A stretch of DNA of 64,000 nucleotides from Hydrogenophaga sp. Root209 (GCF_001428625.1 NZ_LMIE01000005.1:219103-283102); one strand, 5' to 3'. Positions 39,613-48,200 are shown, numbered from the stretch's first letter. Notes: generated by a model from the letters alone, not told the origin. Numbers and translations are program-made.

Positions 39613-40566
39613 TCAAGGCCGTTCGCCCTGCCTGAACTCCAGCAGCTTGCTGCGTCCACCGCGCTGGCCCAGGTACGTGGGGGCGATGGTGTGCACGCTG
39701 GCGGGCACGATGCCCAATGAGGAAAGGCCGGGCCACTGGTGGGTGGCCACGTTGTCGACCGACATGGCATCGAGGTTGTCGCGACTCATCAACGGCTCGC
39801 CGGGCATGAGTTCCATCGTGGCGGCTTGCAGTCGCGCCAGGAAAGCGGGCAGCGGCAGCACGGGGCGCTGTTTGCTGCCGTACCGTCCTGCGACGCCCAC
39901 CAGCTCGGCCAGCGTCAGCACATCGGGGCCGGCGCACTCGAAGGTCTGGCCGACCGTGCTTTGGGGGAGGCCCCGATCCGCGATGCAGGCTGCCACGGCG
40001 CTGGCCACATCCTCCACCCACACCGGTTGAAAACGGGCCCCCGCGCCAGCCAGCGGGATCACGGGAAAAATCGATTGCAGGCGGGCGAACACGTTGAGCA
40101 AGCGATCGCCTGCCCCAAAGATGACGCTGGGCCGCAGCACGGTCAGGTCCAGGTCGGCAGCGCGCAGCAGCTCTTCGCCACGTGCCTTGCTGCGTTGGTA
40201 GCGCGAAGGTCCGTCCAGGCTCACCCCGAGCGCGCTGATGTGTACCAGACGGCGCACGCCGTCGGCCAGGCAGGCCTCCGACAAGGCCAGGGGCAGCTCC
40301 ACGTGCACACGCTCGAACGCCTCTTCGTTGCCATGCAGGATGGCAATGAGGTTGATCACGGCATCGTGGCCCGTCACCAGCTCCAGCAGCTGGGCGGGGT
40401 CGTGCACGTCGGCCTCGATCACGGTCACCCGCGGCAGGTGTTGCACGGCGGCCGCGTTGATGGCGCGGCGCGTGGGCACGGTGATGCGCCAACCCTGGCG
40501 GTGCAGCTTTTCACAGACATGGCGGCCGACAAAACCGGTTCCGCCCAGGACGAGGATGTTTTTCAT
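39613..40566 (-). CDS. NAD(P)-binding epimerase-like protein, complex I NDUFA9 subfamily
   Basis: A 317-residue atypical short-chain dehydrogenase. The nucleotide-binding glycine motif is LVLGGTGFVGRHV at the N-terminus. HISALGV and SKARGEELLRAADLDLTVLRPSVIFG show the extended-SDR/NmrA-like core. The Tyr of the catalytic YxxxK occurs in SRYQRSKA. Close relatives are annotated as NDUFA9-like, associated with ubiquinone or complex I, though enzymatic activity is generally unproven. It lies 23 bp upstream of nothing coding and 24 bp downstream of the lytic transglycosylase stop on the same strand. Confidence 0.85.
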   Translation of the reverse strand: MKNILVLGGTGFVGRHVCEKLHRQGWRITVPTRRAINAAAVQHLPRVTVIEADVHDPAQLLELVTGHDAVINLIAILHGNEEAFERVHVELPLALSEACLADGVRRLVHISALGVSLDGPSRYQRSKARGEELLRAADLDLTVLRPSVIFGAGDRLLNVFARLQSIFPVIPLAGAGARFQPVWVEDVASAVAACIADRGLPQSTVGQTFECAGPDVLTLAELVGVAGRYGSKQRPVLPLPAFLARLQAATMELMPGEPLMSRDNLDAMSVDNVATHQWPGLSSLGIVPASVHTIAPTYLGQRGGRSKLLEFRQGERP

Positions 40567-40589
40567 GAGGTGTGCAGGCGCCAGTATGT

Positions 40590-42575
40590 TCAGGGGAGAT
40601 CGCGGTTGATGGTCGCATCGCCGCCCACGCGCGGACCGACGGTGCCCAGCCGCGCGCGCAGGGACTGCGGCTGGCCGGTGAGCAGCGCGGCATAGCTGGT
40701 GGTGTTGGCGAGAACACGCTTGACGTAGTCACGTGTCTCTTCAAACGGAATGTTCTCAGCCCAGATTTCACCCGGCAGCACCGGGCCGTTGCGCCAGTTG
40801 CGTGGGCGGCCTGGCCCGGCGTTGTAGGCGGCTGCGGCCAGGGGCAACGAGCCCTCGAAGTCGTCGAGCGCGAGCTTGAGGTAGGCCGTTCCGATGAGGA
40901 TGTTGGTCTCATGTTCGGTGATCTGGGCCGGCCTGAAATCGGTCAGGCCGATCTTGCGGGCGGTCCAGCGCGCGGTGGCCGGCATCACCTGCATGAGACC
41001 CGAGGCGCCCACACCCGAGCGCGCGTCGGTGACGAAGCGGCTTTCCTGACGGATCAGGCCGTACACGTAGGCCGGGTCCAGGCCGATCTCGCGTGCGCGT
41101 GTCACCACGGCGGAGCGGTGCGGTGTGGGGAAACGCTGGGCGTGATCTTGCGTGGTGGGCGTGCGCAGGCTGGTGTTGATGCAGCGGTCCCAGAGTTCGG
41201 CTTCGCAGGCCAGGGCGGCGGCGGCGAGCAGTTCACGCTCGCCCATGCCGCCGGCATCGTGCAGGGTGGTGATGTAGTTCCACTCACGCACGCCTTCGCT
41301 GCGCAGGCCCAACCGCATGGCAATGAGCGCACGGCGCAAGCCCGGGTTGCGCCGCGCGGCCGCGGTTTCTTCGGCGCTCGGTGGTGTGGGGGCGGGCGGT
41401 GTGGTGATCTGTCGGCCCAGGTCTTCGAGCGCGAGCTGTTCGTAGAAGCCACGCTCCGAGGCGATCGATTCGAGCAGCGTGCGGGCCTGCACCGAGGCGG
41501 TGGACGCGTTGGGCAGATCGAGCGCCTGCAGGGCGCGTGCCTTCCAGTAGATCCAGTCGGGTTGACCCTGCTGCAGTTCGCTCATGGCTGCGATGGCATC
41601 GCGCACATGGCCCCAGGCGCCCGCGCGCATGCCGGCGCGCGCCTTCCAGGCCAGGTGGTCGTCGTGCATGAAGCGGTCTTCACCGTTGGCGAAGTAGGTC
41701 AGGGCCTGGTTTTCCAGTTTTTGCGCGGAGCGTTTGCCGATCACGCCCCATACCCAACTGCGCTCTTCCTTGGTGAGCTGGGTTTTCCAGCGTGTGCGGT
41801 CCATTTCCAACGCAGCTGCGGTCGGATCGTTGAAGGCCAGCTTGATGATGGCCAGGGTCACCAACTCTTTGGTGCGCGGGCGGATGGCAGTGATCTTCTC
41901 GTCCAGGTACTTGGCGGGGTCGCTGATGACGGTGTCCACCATGCTGGCCCAATCCGGGTCGAGCAGGCCCACGGCCTGGCTGGCCACGCGCGGGCGGTTG
42001 GCGTCCACGGCCAGGCGCGCACGCTGCCAGGCGGCTTCGGGCTTGAGCTGCCCGCTGGTCAGCAGCGACTGCGCTGCGGTCGCGCAGCCATCGTCGGCCT
42101 CGCGCTGGGCGTGCCAGAGCGTGCGCACCCGCTGCGCGGCGAGTTCGGCCGGCATGCGGCCGCTGGCGGCGTCGAGCATGAGGGCGTAGCAGCTCACCTG
42201 CCGGTCGTCGTTCATGCGAAAGCGCGGTAGCTCGATTGAAAAGTTGGTCCAGTCGCGTGCGCGACCCAGCAGCAGCATCCAGTCGTTGCGCAGTCGGTCT
42301 TCCCAGTAGGTGCCGGCCATGCGGTCCATGGCCGCGCGGATGTCGACCGGGCTGGCGGTTTCAAGCCGAGCTTTCATCTCCCAATAGATGGCCAGCGGCT
42401 CCAGCGTGTGGCCGCGCACGACGGGCAGCAGGCGGGTGAGCTGGGTGGTGTTGTTGCGGCGGAAGGCGTCGCGCATCTCCAGCAAGGTGGCATCGCCCCC
42501 GGTGCTGCTTTGTGCGTGCGCCAGCCCTGGCAACACCAGCACGGCCATAATGAAACGCAGAGCCCACCGGTGCAT
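40590..42575 (-). CDS. Soluble lytic murein transglycosylase
   Basis: A 661-residue periplasmic Slt70-like enzyme cleaving peptidoglycan to 1,6-anhydro-muropeptides. An N-terminal signal peptide (MHRWALRFIMAVLVLPGLAHA) precedes the long superhelical domain. The C-terminal catalytic domain has GLIRQESRF (catalytic Glu), GASGLMQVMPATA and AAYNAGPGRPRNW. Longer starts exist at 42584 and 42635. I prefer 42575, because the longer forms add residues before the signal peptide, and 42635 would leave 9 bp to the divergent gene. Confidence in the family is high and in the exact start is low. Confidence 0.88.
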   Translation of the reverse strand: MHRWALRFIMAVLVLPGLAHAQSSTGGDATLLEMRDAFRRNNTTQLTRLLPVVRGHTLEPLAIYWEMKARLETASPVDIRAAMDRMAGTYWEDRLRNDWMLLLGRARDWTNFSIELPRFRMNDDRQVSCYALMLDAASGRMPAELAAQRVRTLWHAQREADDGCATAAQSLLTSGQLKPEAAWQRARLAVDANRPRVASQAVGLLDPDWASMVDTVISDPAKYLDEKITAIRPRTKELVTLAIIKLAFNDPTAAALEMDRTRWKTQLTKEERSWVWGVIGKRSAQKLENQALTYFANGEDRFMHDDHLAWKARAGMRAGAWGHVRDAIAAMSELQQGQPDWIYWKARALQALDLPNASTASVQARTLLESIASERGFYEQLALEDLGRQITTPPAPTPPSAEETAAARRNPGLRRALIAMRLGLRSEGVREWNYITTLHDAGGMGERELLAAAALACEAELWDRCINTSLRTPTTQDHAQRFPTPHRSAVVTRAREIGLDPAYVYGLIRQESRFVTDARSGVGASGLMQVMPATARWTARKIGLTDFRPAQITEHETNILIGTAYLKLALDDFEGSLPLAAAAYNAGPGRPRNWRNGPVLPGEIWAENIPFEETRDYVKRVLANTTSYAALLTGQPQSLRARLGTVGPRVGGDATINRDLP

Positions 42576-42644
42576 GCCCTGCATGTCAACCGTGGTCTGC
42601 GCTTTTGATCCCTGTTTCACACCAACCTGTTTCATGCGTTGATT

Positions 42645-43298
42645 ATGGACACCAAAGACGGCCCGAATGCTCCACCACCCCTCAGGAAACAGGCCGAAGG
42701 ATCAACGGCGGCTGCGCTGAAAACCGAGTGGCGCAAGTCGCTGATCGAAAAGCGCCAGGCGCTGGCCGACCGCAACCTGCGCAACGACCTGCTGCAACGG
42801 GTCATGCGCGTGTGGCTGATCGAGCGGCCTGATGCGGTGATTGGCGCCTACTGGCCCATCAAGGGCGAGTTCGATCCGCTGCCGGCGCTGTTTCGCTGGC
42901 AGGAGGCCGGCCTGGAAGAAGACGCGCAGGGCGCGCAACGGCACCGGCGCATCAGCCTGCCGGTGGTCAACAAGATCGACAAGACGCTGACCTTCTACAC
43001 CTGGTACCCGGGCTGCCCGATGGAGGAAGATGCCTTTGGCATTCCGAAGCCGAAGGACACCGAGATCGTGGAACCCACGCTGATCTTTGTGCCCTGCGTG
43101 GGCTATGGCCCCGGAGGCTTTCGCCTGGGATACGGTGGCGGTTTCTACGACCGCACGCTCGCCAGCCTGAACCCCAAGCCCTTCACCGTGGGCCTGGGGT
43201 ACGACTTCGGCTGGCTGCCGTACCTGAAACCCGAGATCCATGACGTGCCGCTGGACGCCGTCCTGTCGGATACCGGCGTCATGTGGCCTGAGAGGTAG
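42645..43298 (+). CDS. 5-formyltetrahydrofolate cyclo-ligase
   Basis: A 217-residue enzyme returning 5-formyl-THF to 5,10-methenyl-THF using ATP. Signatures are ALKTEWRKSLIEKRQAL near the N-terminus, AYWPIKGEFDPLPAL, the GFGIPEP-like segment (FGIPKPKD here) and the ATP loop GYGPGGFRLGYGGGFYDR. ATG 42645 is used, and an in-frame TTG lies two codons upstream. It is divergent from the lytic transglycosylase. A dispersed repeat separates its stop from the convergent exporter gene. Confidence 0.92.
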   Translation: MDTKDGPNAPPPLRKQAEGSTAAALKTEWRKSLIEKRQALADRNLRNDLLQRVMRVWLIERPDAVIGAYWPIKGEFDPLPALFRWQEAGLEEDAQGAQRHRRISLPVVNKIDKTLTFYTWYPGCPMEEDAFGIPKPKDTEIVEPTLIFVPCVGYGPGGFRLGYGGGFYDRTLASLNPKPFTVGLGYDFGWLPYLKPEIHDVPLDAVLSDTGVMWPER

Positions 43299-43299
43299 T

Positions 43300-43382
43300 G
43301 CCCCCACGCTCCGCCGCCGCGCGGGTCGCTGCCCCACGAGGGGGCTGATCCGCCTTGGGGCGGCCCAGCGGCGGATCGTCGC
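43300..43382. repeat. Dispersed GC-rich intergenic repeat (canonical copy)
   Basis: The unit begins CCCCCACGCTCCGCCGCCGC, then GCGGGTCGCT. Two hairpins follow: GCCCC-ACGAG-GGGGC (43331-43345) and CCGCC-TTGG-GGCGG (43350-43363). It fills the whole spacer between convergent genes, where it could act as a transcription barrier. It is nearly identical over its first 30 bp to the copy at 45966. Confidence 0.8.
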
Positions 43383-44300
43383 TCAGGGATGCTCCGCGTT
43401 CGCGTGCACCTCGGTGATGAGCTTCTCGCGCCGCACCAGGTAGAGCCCGCTGCCGATGATGATGGCCGCACCCAGCCAGGTGTGTGAGCTCGGCAGCGTT
43501 TGCCAGATCATCCAGTCCAGCCCCAGGCCCCAGGCCAGCGCGCTGTATTCGAACGGCGCCACGGCCGAGGCCTGGCCGTGGCGGAAGGCCTCGGTGATGG
43601 CCAGCTGGCCACCAAAGCCGGTGATCGCCAGAGCCAGCAGCAGCGGCGCGTCGCTGCGCTGAATGGCCACCCAATCGGACCAGGCCAGAGCACCTGCGCC
43701 CAGTGACATCAACATCATCATCCACAGCACCATGCTCTCGCTGCTGTCGGTGCGACTGGCCAGACGGCCCGTGACGGCGGCCACCGCGTAACACAGCGCA
43801 GCGCCCAGCGTGGCCAGGCCACCCACCGTGACGAAGCCGCTCTGCAGGGCTTCACCGCTGGGCCGCAGCGCAATGAGGACGCCGATGAAGCCGACACCAA
43901 TCGCCCACCAATGCGCGGCCGGCACGCGCTCCTTGAGCACGGGCACCGACAGCATGGTGATAAGCAGCGGCGAGATGAAGAACAGCGTGTACGCGGCCGA
44001 CAGCGGCAGCTCGCGCACACCCATGGTGAACAGCGACAGCATGGCAATGCCGAGCACGCCGCGCAACAGGTGCAGTGGCCAACGGACCTTGAACACCGTG
44101 TGCCAGGCGCCGCGCCAGGCGATGTACAGCAGCACCAGCGGCAGCGCGGTCATGCCGCGCAGCGCCGCGATCTGCAGCACCGGGTAGCGCGCGGAAAGTG
44201 TCTTGAGGACAGCGTCCATGAGCGCGAAGAAGCCCACCGCCACGAGCATGAAGACGATGCTGCGCAGGTTGCCGGCGGCGAGGTGGCGGGAGCTCGACAC
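43383..44300 (-). CDS. DMT superfamily transporter (EamA type)
   Basis: A 305-residue inner-membrane protein with ten predicted helices in two EamA repeats (first about residues 14-140, second about 155-295). Typical features are ALRGMTALPLVLLYIAW after the first helices and YTLFFISPLLITMLSVPVLKERV at the end of repeat 1. Family members export amino acids, purines or other metabolites, and the substrate is unknown. It starts 3 bp after the LysR gene stop, so it is likely in one transcript with that regulator. Confidence 0.88.
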   Translation of the reverse strand: MSSSRHLAAGNLRSIVFMLVAVGFFALMDAVLKTLSARYPVLQIAALRGMTALPLVLLYIAWRGAWHTVFKVRWPLHLLRGVLGIAMLSLFTMGVRELPLSAAYTLFFISPLLITMLSVPVLKERVPAAHWWAIGVGFIGVLIALRPSGEALQSGFVTVGGLATLGAALCYAVAAVTGRLASRTDSSESMVLWMMMLMSLGAGALAWSDWVAIQRSDAPLLLALAITGFGGQLAITEAFRHGQASAVAPFEYSALAWGLGLDWMIWQTLPSSHTWLGAAIIIGSGLYLVRREKLITEVHANAEHP

Positions 44301-44303
44301 GGC

Positions 44304-45332
44304 CTAATCCATTTGATCAATGGTGTCGGGGTCGGGTATGTCGCCGATGGCCTCCCGCGTGGCCGCGGCCTGCAGCAGCAGCCAGTCGCAAAAGGCTTTC
44401 ACTTCGGGCCGCTGCGCGCTGCGTGGCGCCACCATGAGCCAGTAGACCAGGGGCGAGTCCAGCCGGGTGTGGGGCAGTGGCTCCACCAGCGCGCCGCTGG
44501 CCAGGCTCTCGGCCACCAGCGGCAGGCGCGCGAGCGCCACGCCCTGGCCAGTGAGCGCTGCTTGCACGATCTGGTTGGCGTAGTTGAAGTACATCCAGCG
44601 CTGTGGCGAAAGCTTGGCCGGTGTGCTGCGGCTCCCCCGCTTGCCGGTGGTGCTTGCCGGGGCTTCGCCAAAGGTGTCGAGCCAGCGCTGCCAGGTGAGC
44701 CATTCCAGATGGCGCGTGCGGTGCGCGTCGCCGGCTTCGATCAGCGCGCATTTCGAGAGGTCTTCGATGCTGCGGATCGGGTGCGTCTTGAGCAGCCAGG
44801 GGCTGGCGACCGGCGTGAGCTGTTCGCCAAAGAGCCGATGCGCGCCGGCCGGGATGCCCTGCGGCACCGCGTAGCGCAGGGCCAGGTCCACGTCGGAGGT
44901 GGCGAGGTCGACCGCGTTGTCGGTGGCGTCGATGCGGATGTCGATGTCGGGGTGGTCGCGCTGAAAGGCTTCGAGCCGCGGGATCAGCCACATCGATGCG
45001 AAGGAGGCCCAGGTGGTGATGGCCACGCTCTTGCGTCCCGCACTCTGGCGGATCTGCCGCACGCTCGCATCAATGCGCTCCAGCGCGGAGGCTGCGGCGC
45101 GCAGCAGCTGCGAGCCTGCGCTGGTGAGCTCGACTGCACGGGTGTGGCGCAGGAACAGGGCGGTGCCGACTTCGTCCTCCAGCGCCTGGATCTGCCGGCT
45201 CACTGCGCTCTGTGTGAGCGAAAGCTCCTCGGCCGCCGCGCGGAAGTTGAGGTGGCGCGCCACCGCTTCAAAGGCGCGCAGGTGTCCGGCGGCGATGGGT
45301 CGGGTGCGGGGATGGCTGCTGGTGAGCTGCAT
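44304..45332 (-). CDS. LysR-family transcriptional regulator (GcvA-like)
   Basis: A 342-residue regulator. The N-terminal winged helix is at about residues 15-75 (LRAFEAVARHLNFRAAAEELSLTQSAVSRQI), and a periplasmic-binding-like effector domain follows. The start at 45332 is favoured over 45347, because GGAG lies 6 bp upstream. A T-N11-A dyad (45346-45368) would otherwise overlap the coding region. It is followed 3 bp later by the DMT transporter, a plausible target, and is divergent from the DUF2917 gene. Confidence 0.9.
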   Translation of the reverse strand: MQLTSSHPRTRPIAAGHLRAFEAVARHLNFRAAAEELSLTQSAVSRQIQALEDEVGTALFLRHTRAVELTSAGSQLLRAAASALERIDASVRQIRQSAGRKSVAITTWASFASMWLIPRLEAFQRDHPDIDIRIDATDNAVDLATSDVDLALRYAVPQGIPAGAHRLFGEQLTPVASPWLLKTHPIRSIEDLSKCALIEAGDAHRTRHLEWLTWQRWLDTFGEAPASTTGKRGSRSTPAKLSPQRWMYFNYANQIVQAALTGQGVALARLPLVAESLASGALVEPLPHTRLDSPLVYWLMVAPRSAQRPEVKAFCDWLLLQAAATREAIGDIPDPDTIDQMD

Positions 45333-45345
45333 GGGGGCTCCGGGC

Positions 45346-45368
45346 ATTGATGCGGTTATCGAATCAAT
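45346..45368. promoter_or_regulatory. LysR-type operator candidate (T-N11-A dyad)
   Basis: ATTGAT at 45346-45351 and ATCAAT at 45363-45368 form a perfect inverted repeat with an 11-bp spacer. That is the classic LysR recognition geometry. It lies 14 bp upstream of the LysR start and about 90 bp upstream of the divergent DUF2917 gene, fitting autoregulation plus control of the divergent gene. Confidence 0.6.
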
Positions 45369-45458
45369 AGCTTACTGCGTATTCATTGGACGGTGAGGGG
45401 CTGAGGCGCGAACATTCGTTCCCAGGATGAGCCTTCGTCCCCTCTTCAGGAGCTTCTC

Positions 45459-45962
45459 ATGAACACCCGTTTCGCCCCCATTGCCGTTTCGTCCGACCGT
45501 GTTGCTTGCGCCGCCACCCAGCGCGGCTGGCGCCTCGACGCGCGCCGCGCGATGACGCTGCGCCCCCATGTGGCCAGCCGCCTGCACATCACGCAGGGCC
45601 GCGCCTGGGTCACGCTGGGGGTTCCGCACCAGGGCGCGGGCAACGAGTCGGGTGATCTGATGCTGGCGGCCGGCGAAAGCCTGACCGTACCGGCCGGGGC
45701 GCGCCTGGTCATGGAGCCCTGGCAGCCGGCCAGCGCCGCGCCGGTGCGCTTCGAGTGGTGCGCCGAGCCCGAAGCCCGTGCCGTCGAGCGGCCCGACCGT
45801 TTCGGCCGTGAGGTGGTGACACCCTCGCGCGAACTCGGGGTAGCGCTGGGGCAAGCGGGTCTGGCGTTCGCGCGGTTGATGCGCGGGCTGTTCGGCTACA
45901 GCGAGTTTCTGGTGGCAGGCCGGGGCCGCGTGCTGACCCCGTACGAATCCAACCAACCTTGA
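45459..45962 (+). CDS. DUF2917 domain-containing protein
   Basis: A 167-residue soluble protein. The DUF2917 region spans about residues 25-100 (WRLDARRAMTLRPHVASRLHITQGRAWVTLG in parts, then DLMLAAGESLTVPAGARLVMEPW), which reads as a cupin-like beta barrel. The C-terminal 60 residues are less conserved. DUF2917 genes beside and divergent from a LysR regulator recur in betaproteobacteria. The function is unknown. AGGAG lies about 7 bp before ATG 45459. Confidence 0.85.
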   Translation: MNTRFAPIAVSSDRVACAATQRGWRLDARRAMTLRPHVASRLHITQGRAWVTLGVPHQGAGNESGDLMLAAGESLTVPAGARLVMEPWQPASAAPVRFEWCAEPEARAVERPDRFGREVVTPSRELGVALGQAGLAFARLMRGLFGYSEFLVAGRGRVLTPYESNQP

Positions 45963-45965
45963 AGA

Positions 45966-46046
45966 CAGAGCCACCACGCTCCGCCGCTGCGCGGGTCGCT
46001 GCCCCGAGGGGCTGGCCTTGCTCGGGGCGGCCCTGCGCTGCGGCCG
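45966..46046. repeat. Dispersed GC-rich intergenic repeat (canonical copy)
   Basis: It starts GAGCCACCACGCTCCGCCGC, then TGCGCGGGTCGCTGCCCCGA, a CCCC-GA-GGGG hairpin and a CTCGGGGCGGCCCTGCG tail. It occupies the spacer between the convergent DUF2917 and TfoX-like genes. It matches the copy at 43300 over about 30 bp with one difference. Confidence 0.8.
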
Positions 46047-46412
46047 CTAGCCGCTCTTGCGCGCTGGCCGTTTCTTCGGCTTGCGCGCGGCCACCGCGGC
46101 CTCCAGCGCCAGCCGCGCCCAGGGCAGCATGAGCGCGGGAGACTCCAGCGCCTCGTCCGGGGGCGTGTGGTAGTTCAGCTTCATGGCCTTGCCCTTGGCC
46201 TCGTAGACAAAAGGCCTTCCGCCGGCGGCCAACCACTGCGGCTCGGTCTCGGCGTTGGTCTTCAGGAAAAGCGTGTCCCACGCGATGATCGCGATGTTCA
46301 TGCCGTCGGTGGAAATGCCCCAGCCGCCGAACATGCGCTTGGGCACGCACGGCCCCACGCCCGAGAGCAACTCGCAGGCGTGCAGCGCGAAGGGATCGAT
46401 GGGTTTGACCAT
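46047..46412 (-). CDS. TfoX/Sxy N-terminal domain protein
   Basis: A 121-residue protein containing only the TfoX N-terminal domain. KRMFGGWGISTDGMNIAIIAWDTLFLK and the late FVYEAKGKAMKLNYHTPPDEAL segments are characteristic in parts. A basic tail (RKPKKRPARKSG) ends the protein. Full-length TfoX/Sxy regulates competence with CRP. Single-domain forms like this are of unknown function. It is divergent from the TetR gene, with 38 bp between starts. Confidence 0.85.
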   Translation of the reverse strand: MVKPIDPFALHACELLSGVGPCVPKRMFGGWGISTDGMNIAIIAWDTLFLKTNAETEPQWLAAGGRPFVYEAKGKAMKLNYHTPPDEALESPALMLPWARLALEAAVAARKPKKRPARKSG

Positions 46413-46450
46413 GAGCCCATCTTAGAAGCCTCATCCGGCAGAATCCACCG

Positions 46451-47062
46451 ATGGCCAGACCCAAATCCGCTTCGCACGATCTCAAGCGCGATGAAATCCT
46501 CGACGTCGCGGCACGCTGTTTTGCGTCGCAGAGCTTTCCCGCCGCCAGCATGAATGACATCGCCGCGGCCTGCGGCGCCAGCAAGGCGCGGCTCTACCAC
46601 TACTACGAGAGCAAGGAAGCGATCCTGTTCGACCTGCTCGACCGTTACACCCAGCGCCTGCTCGCGCTCATTGGCGAATCGGAGGCGCGCGCGCAGCGCA
46701 AGAACCTGAGCGAACGCGACGCCCTGAGCGAACTCGTGCGCGCGTTCCTGGCCGAGTACGAGACCTCCGCCACGCGCCATGTGGCCCTGGTGTCCGACAC
46801 CAAGTTCCTCGGCGAGGTGCAGCGCGAACTGATCCTGAACCGCCAGCGCGACGTGGTCGCCGCTTTCACCCGCTTCCTCAAGCGCGCCTACCCCGATCGT
46901 GTGACGCCGGTCAACCAGACCGCGCTGACCATGATGCTGTTCGGCATGATCAACTGGACCTTCACCTGGCTGCGCCCGGGCGGCGCCATGAGCTACAGCG
47001 CCTTCGCCGACGAGGTGGTCGCCATGATGGAACGCGGTCTGGCGGGCCCGGCTCAGGGTTGA
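46451..47062 (+). CDS. TetR/AcrR-family transcriptional regulator
   Basis: A 203-residue repressor. The N-terminal HTH is at about residues 14-60 (ILDVAARCFASQSFPAASMNDIAAACGASKARLYHYYESKEAI in parts), with a helical ligand-binding domain after it. It is followed 69 bp downstream by a metallo-beta-lactamase-fold gene. A 15-bp perfect dyad in that spacer is a good candidate operator, so the pair probably forms a regulator/target unit. Confidence 0.9.
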   Translation: MARPKSASHDLKRDEILDVAARCFASQSFPAASMNDIAAACGASKARLYHYYESKEAILFDLLDRYTQRLLALIGESEARAQRKNLSERDALSELVRAFLAEYETSATRHVALVSDTKFLGEVQRELILNRQRDVVAAFTRFLKRAYPDRVTPVNQTALTMMLFGMINWTFTWLRPGGAMSYSAFADEVVAMMERGLAGPAQG

Positions 47063-47080
47063 AATTCGTTCACCTATGCG

Positions 47081-47095
47081 AAACGAATTTCGTTT
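47081..47095. promoter_or_regulatory. TetR operator candidate, perfect dyad AAACGAA-T-TTCGTTT
   Basis: A 7-1-7 perfect inverted repeat lies in the 69-bp spacer between the TetR gene and the MBL-fold gene, 37 bp before the latter's ATG. A related half-site (AATTCGTT) occurs at 47063-47070. The size and position fit a TetR-family binding site controlling the MBL gene. Confidence 0.6.
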
Positions 47096-47131
47096 AGGTA
47101 AAATCCGCCACTTCCCCACACGGAGACCGCC

Positions 47132-48112
47132 ATGAGCAAAGCATTCGCCTCCCAGGCCGACCTGGACGACAAGAAAACCACCTTCGAACAGCTCAGCCCG
47201 CACTGCTGGGCCTACACCGCCGAAGGCGACCCGAACTCGGGCGTGATCATTGGCGACCAGTTCATCATGGTCAGCGACGCGACCGCCACCCCGGCCATGG
47301 CGCAGGACCTGATCAAACACATCCGCACCGTCTCCGACAAGCCCATCAAGTACGTGCTGCTGACCCACTACCACGCGGTGCGCGTGCTGGGCGCGAGCGC
47401 CTACAAGGCCGAGGGCGCGACCGAGGTCATCGCCAGCCGCGGCACCTTTGAGCTGATCGTCGAGCGCGGCGCGCAGGACATGCAGAGCGAGATGGAGCGC
47501 TTCCCGCGCCTGTTCCGCGGCGCCGACAGCGTGCCCGGCCTGACCTGGCCCACGCTCGTGATCGGCGACGGCAAGCCGGGCCGCCAGGGCAGCCTGGAAG
47601 TGGACCTGGGTGGCGTGAAGGTCAGCATCTGGCACCCGGGCCCGGGCCACACGCGCGGCGACACGATTGCCTGGGTGGAAGAAGAGAAGGTGCTGTTCAG
47701 CGGCGACCTGGTCGAGTACGAAGCCGGCGTCTACACCGGCGACGCCCAACTGGAAGAGTGGCCTGCCACGCTCGAAGCGCTGCGCGCGCTCAAGGCCGAG
47801 TACATCGTGCCGGGCCGCGGCGAAGCCATGAAGGGCAATGCCGACGTGAACAAGGCGCTGGACTACACGCAGCGCTGGGTCACCACGCTGTTCCAGGCCG
47901 GCAAGGAAGCCGCCGCCGCCGGCATGGACCTCAAGGCCGCCATGGCCCATACCCGCAAGAGCATGGACCCGGTGTTCGGCCACGTGTTCATCTACGAACA
48001 CTGCCTGCCGTTTGACGTGAGCCGCGCCTACGACGAAGCCAAGGGCATCAAGAACCCGCGCATCTGGACCGCCGAGCGCGACCAGGAGATGTGGGGCGCG
48101 TTGCAGGCCTGA
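47132..48112 (+). CDS. MBL-fold metallo-hydrolase-like protein with altered second metal site
   Basis: A 326-residue metallo-beta-lactamase-fold protein. The first motif reads THYHAVR (H79, H81) instead of HxHxDH, so the Asp and His of metal site 2 are Val83 and Arg84. H173 (PGHTRGD) and D192 (FSGDLVE) are kept. The usual last His (PGHG) is Arg229 (VPGRGE). Site 1 ligands therefore remain and site 2 is lost, suggesting a mononuclear or non-hydrolytic protein. The length and the C-terminal helical extension resemble SoxH/quinoprotein-relay-like MBL proteins. It lies under the adjacent TetR regulator. A strong terminator follows. Confidence 0.85.
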   Translation: MSKAFASQADLDDKKTTFEQLSPHCWAYTAEGDPNSGVIIGDQFIMVSDATATPAMAQDLIKHIRTVSDKPIKYVLLTHYHAVRVLGASAYKAEGATEVIASRGTFELIVERGAQDMQSEMERFPRLFRGADSVPGLTWPTLVIGDGKPGRQGSLEVDLGGVKVSIWHPGPGHTRGDTIAWVEEEKVLFSGDLVEYEAGVYTGDAQLEEWPATLEALRALKAEYIVPGRGEAMKGNADVNKALDYTQRWVTTLFQAGKEAAAAGMDLKAAMAHTRKSMDPVFGHVFIYEHCLPFDVSRAYDEAKGIKNPRIWTAERDQEMWGALQA

Positions 48113-48136
48113 GCGCGCAGCGCCGCACGCCACACG

Positions 48137-48158
48137 AGCCGCCTTCGGGCGGCTTTTT
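48137..48158 (+). terminator. Rho-independent terminator after the MBL-fold gene
   Basis: AGCCGCC-TTCG-GGCGGCT forms a perfect 7-bp stem with a UUCG tetraloop, and its last base opens a five-T run (48154-48158). It lies 25 bp past the MBL gene stop and before the anion transporter gene. Confidence 0.9.
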
Positions 48159-48200
48159 GTTGCGCCGCGCTACGATCCACGGCGTCTCACTCCACCGCCC

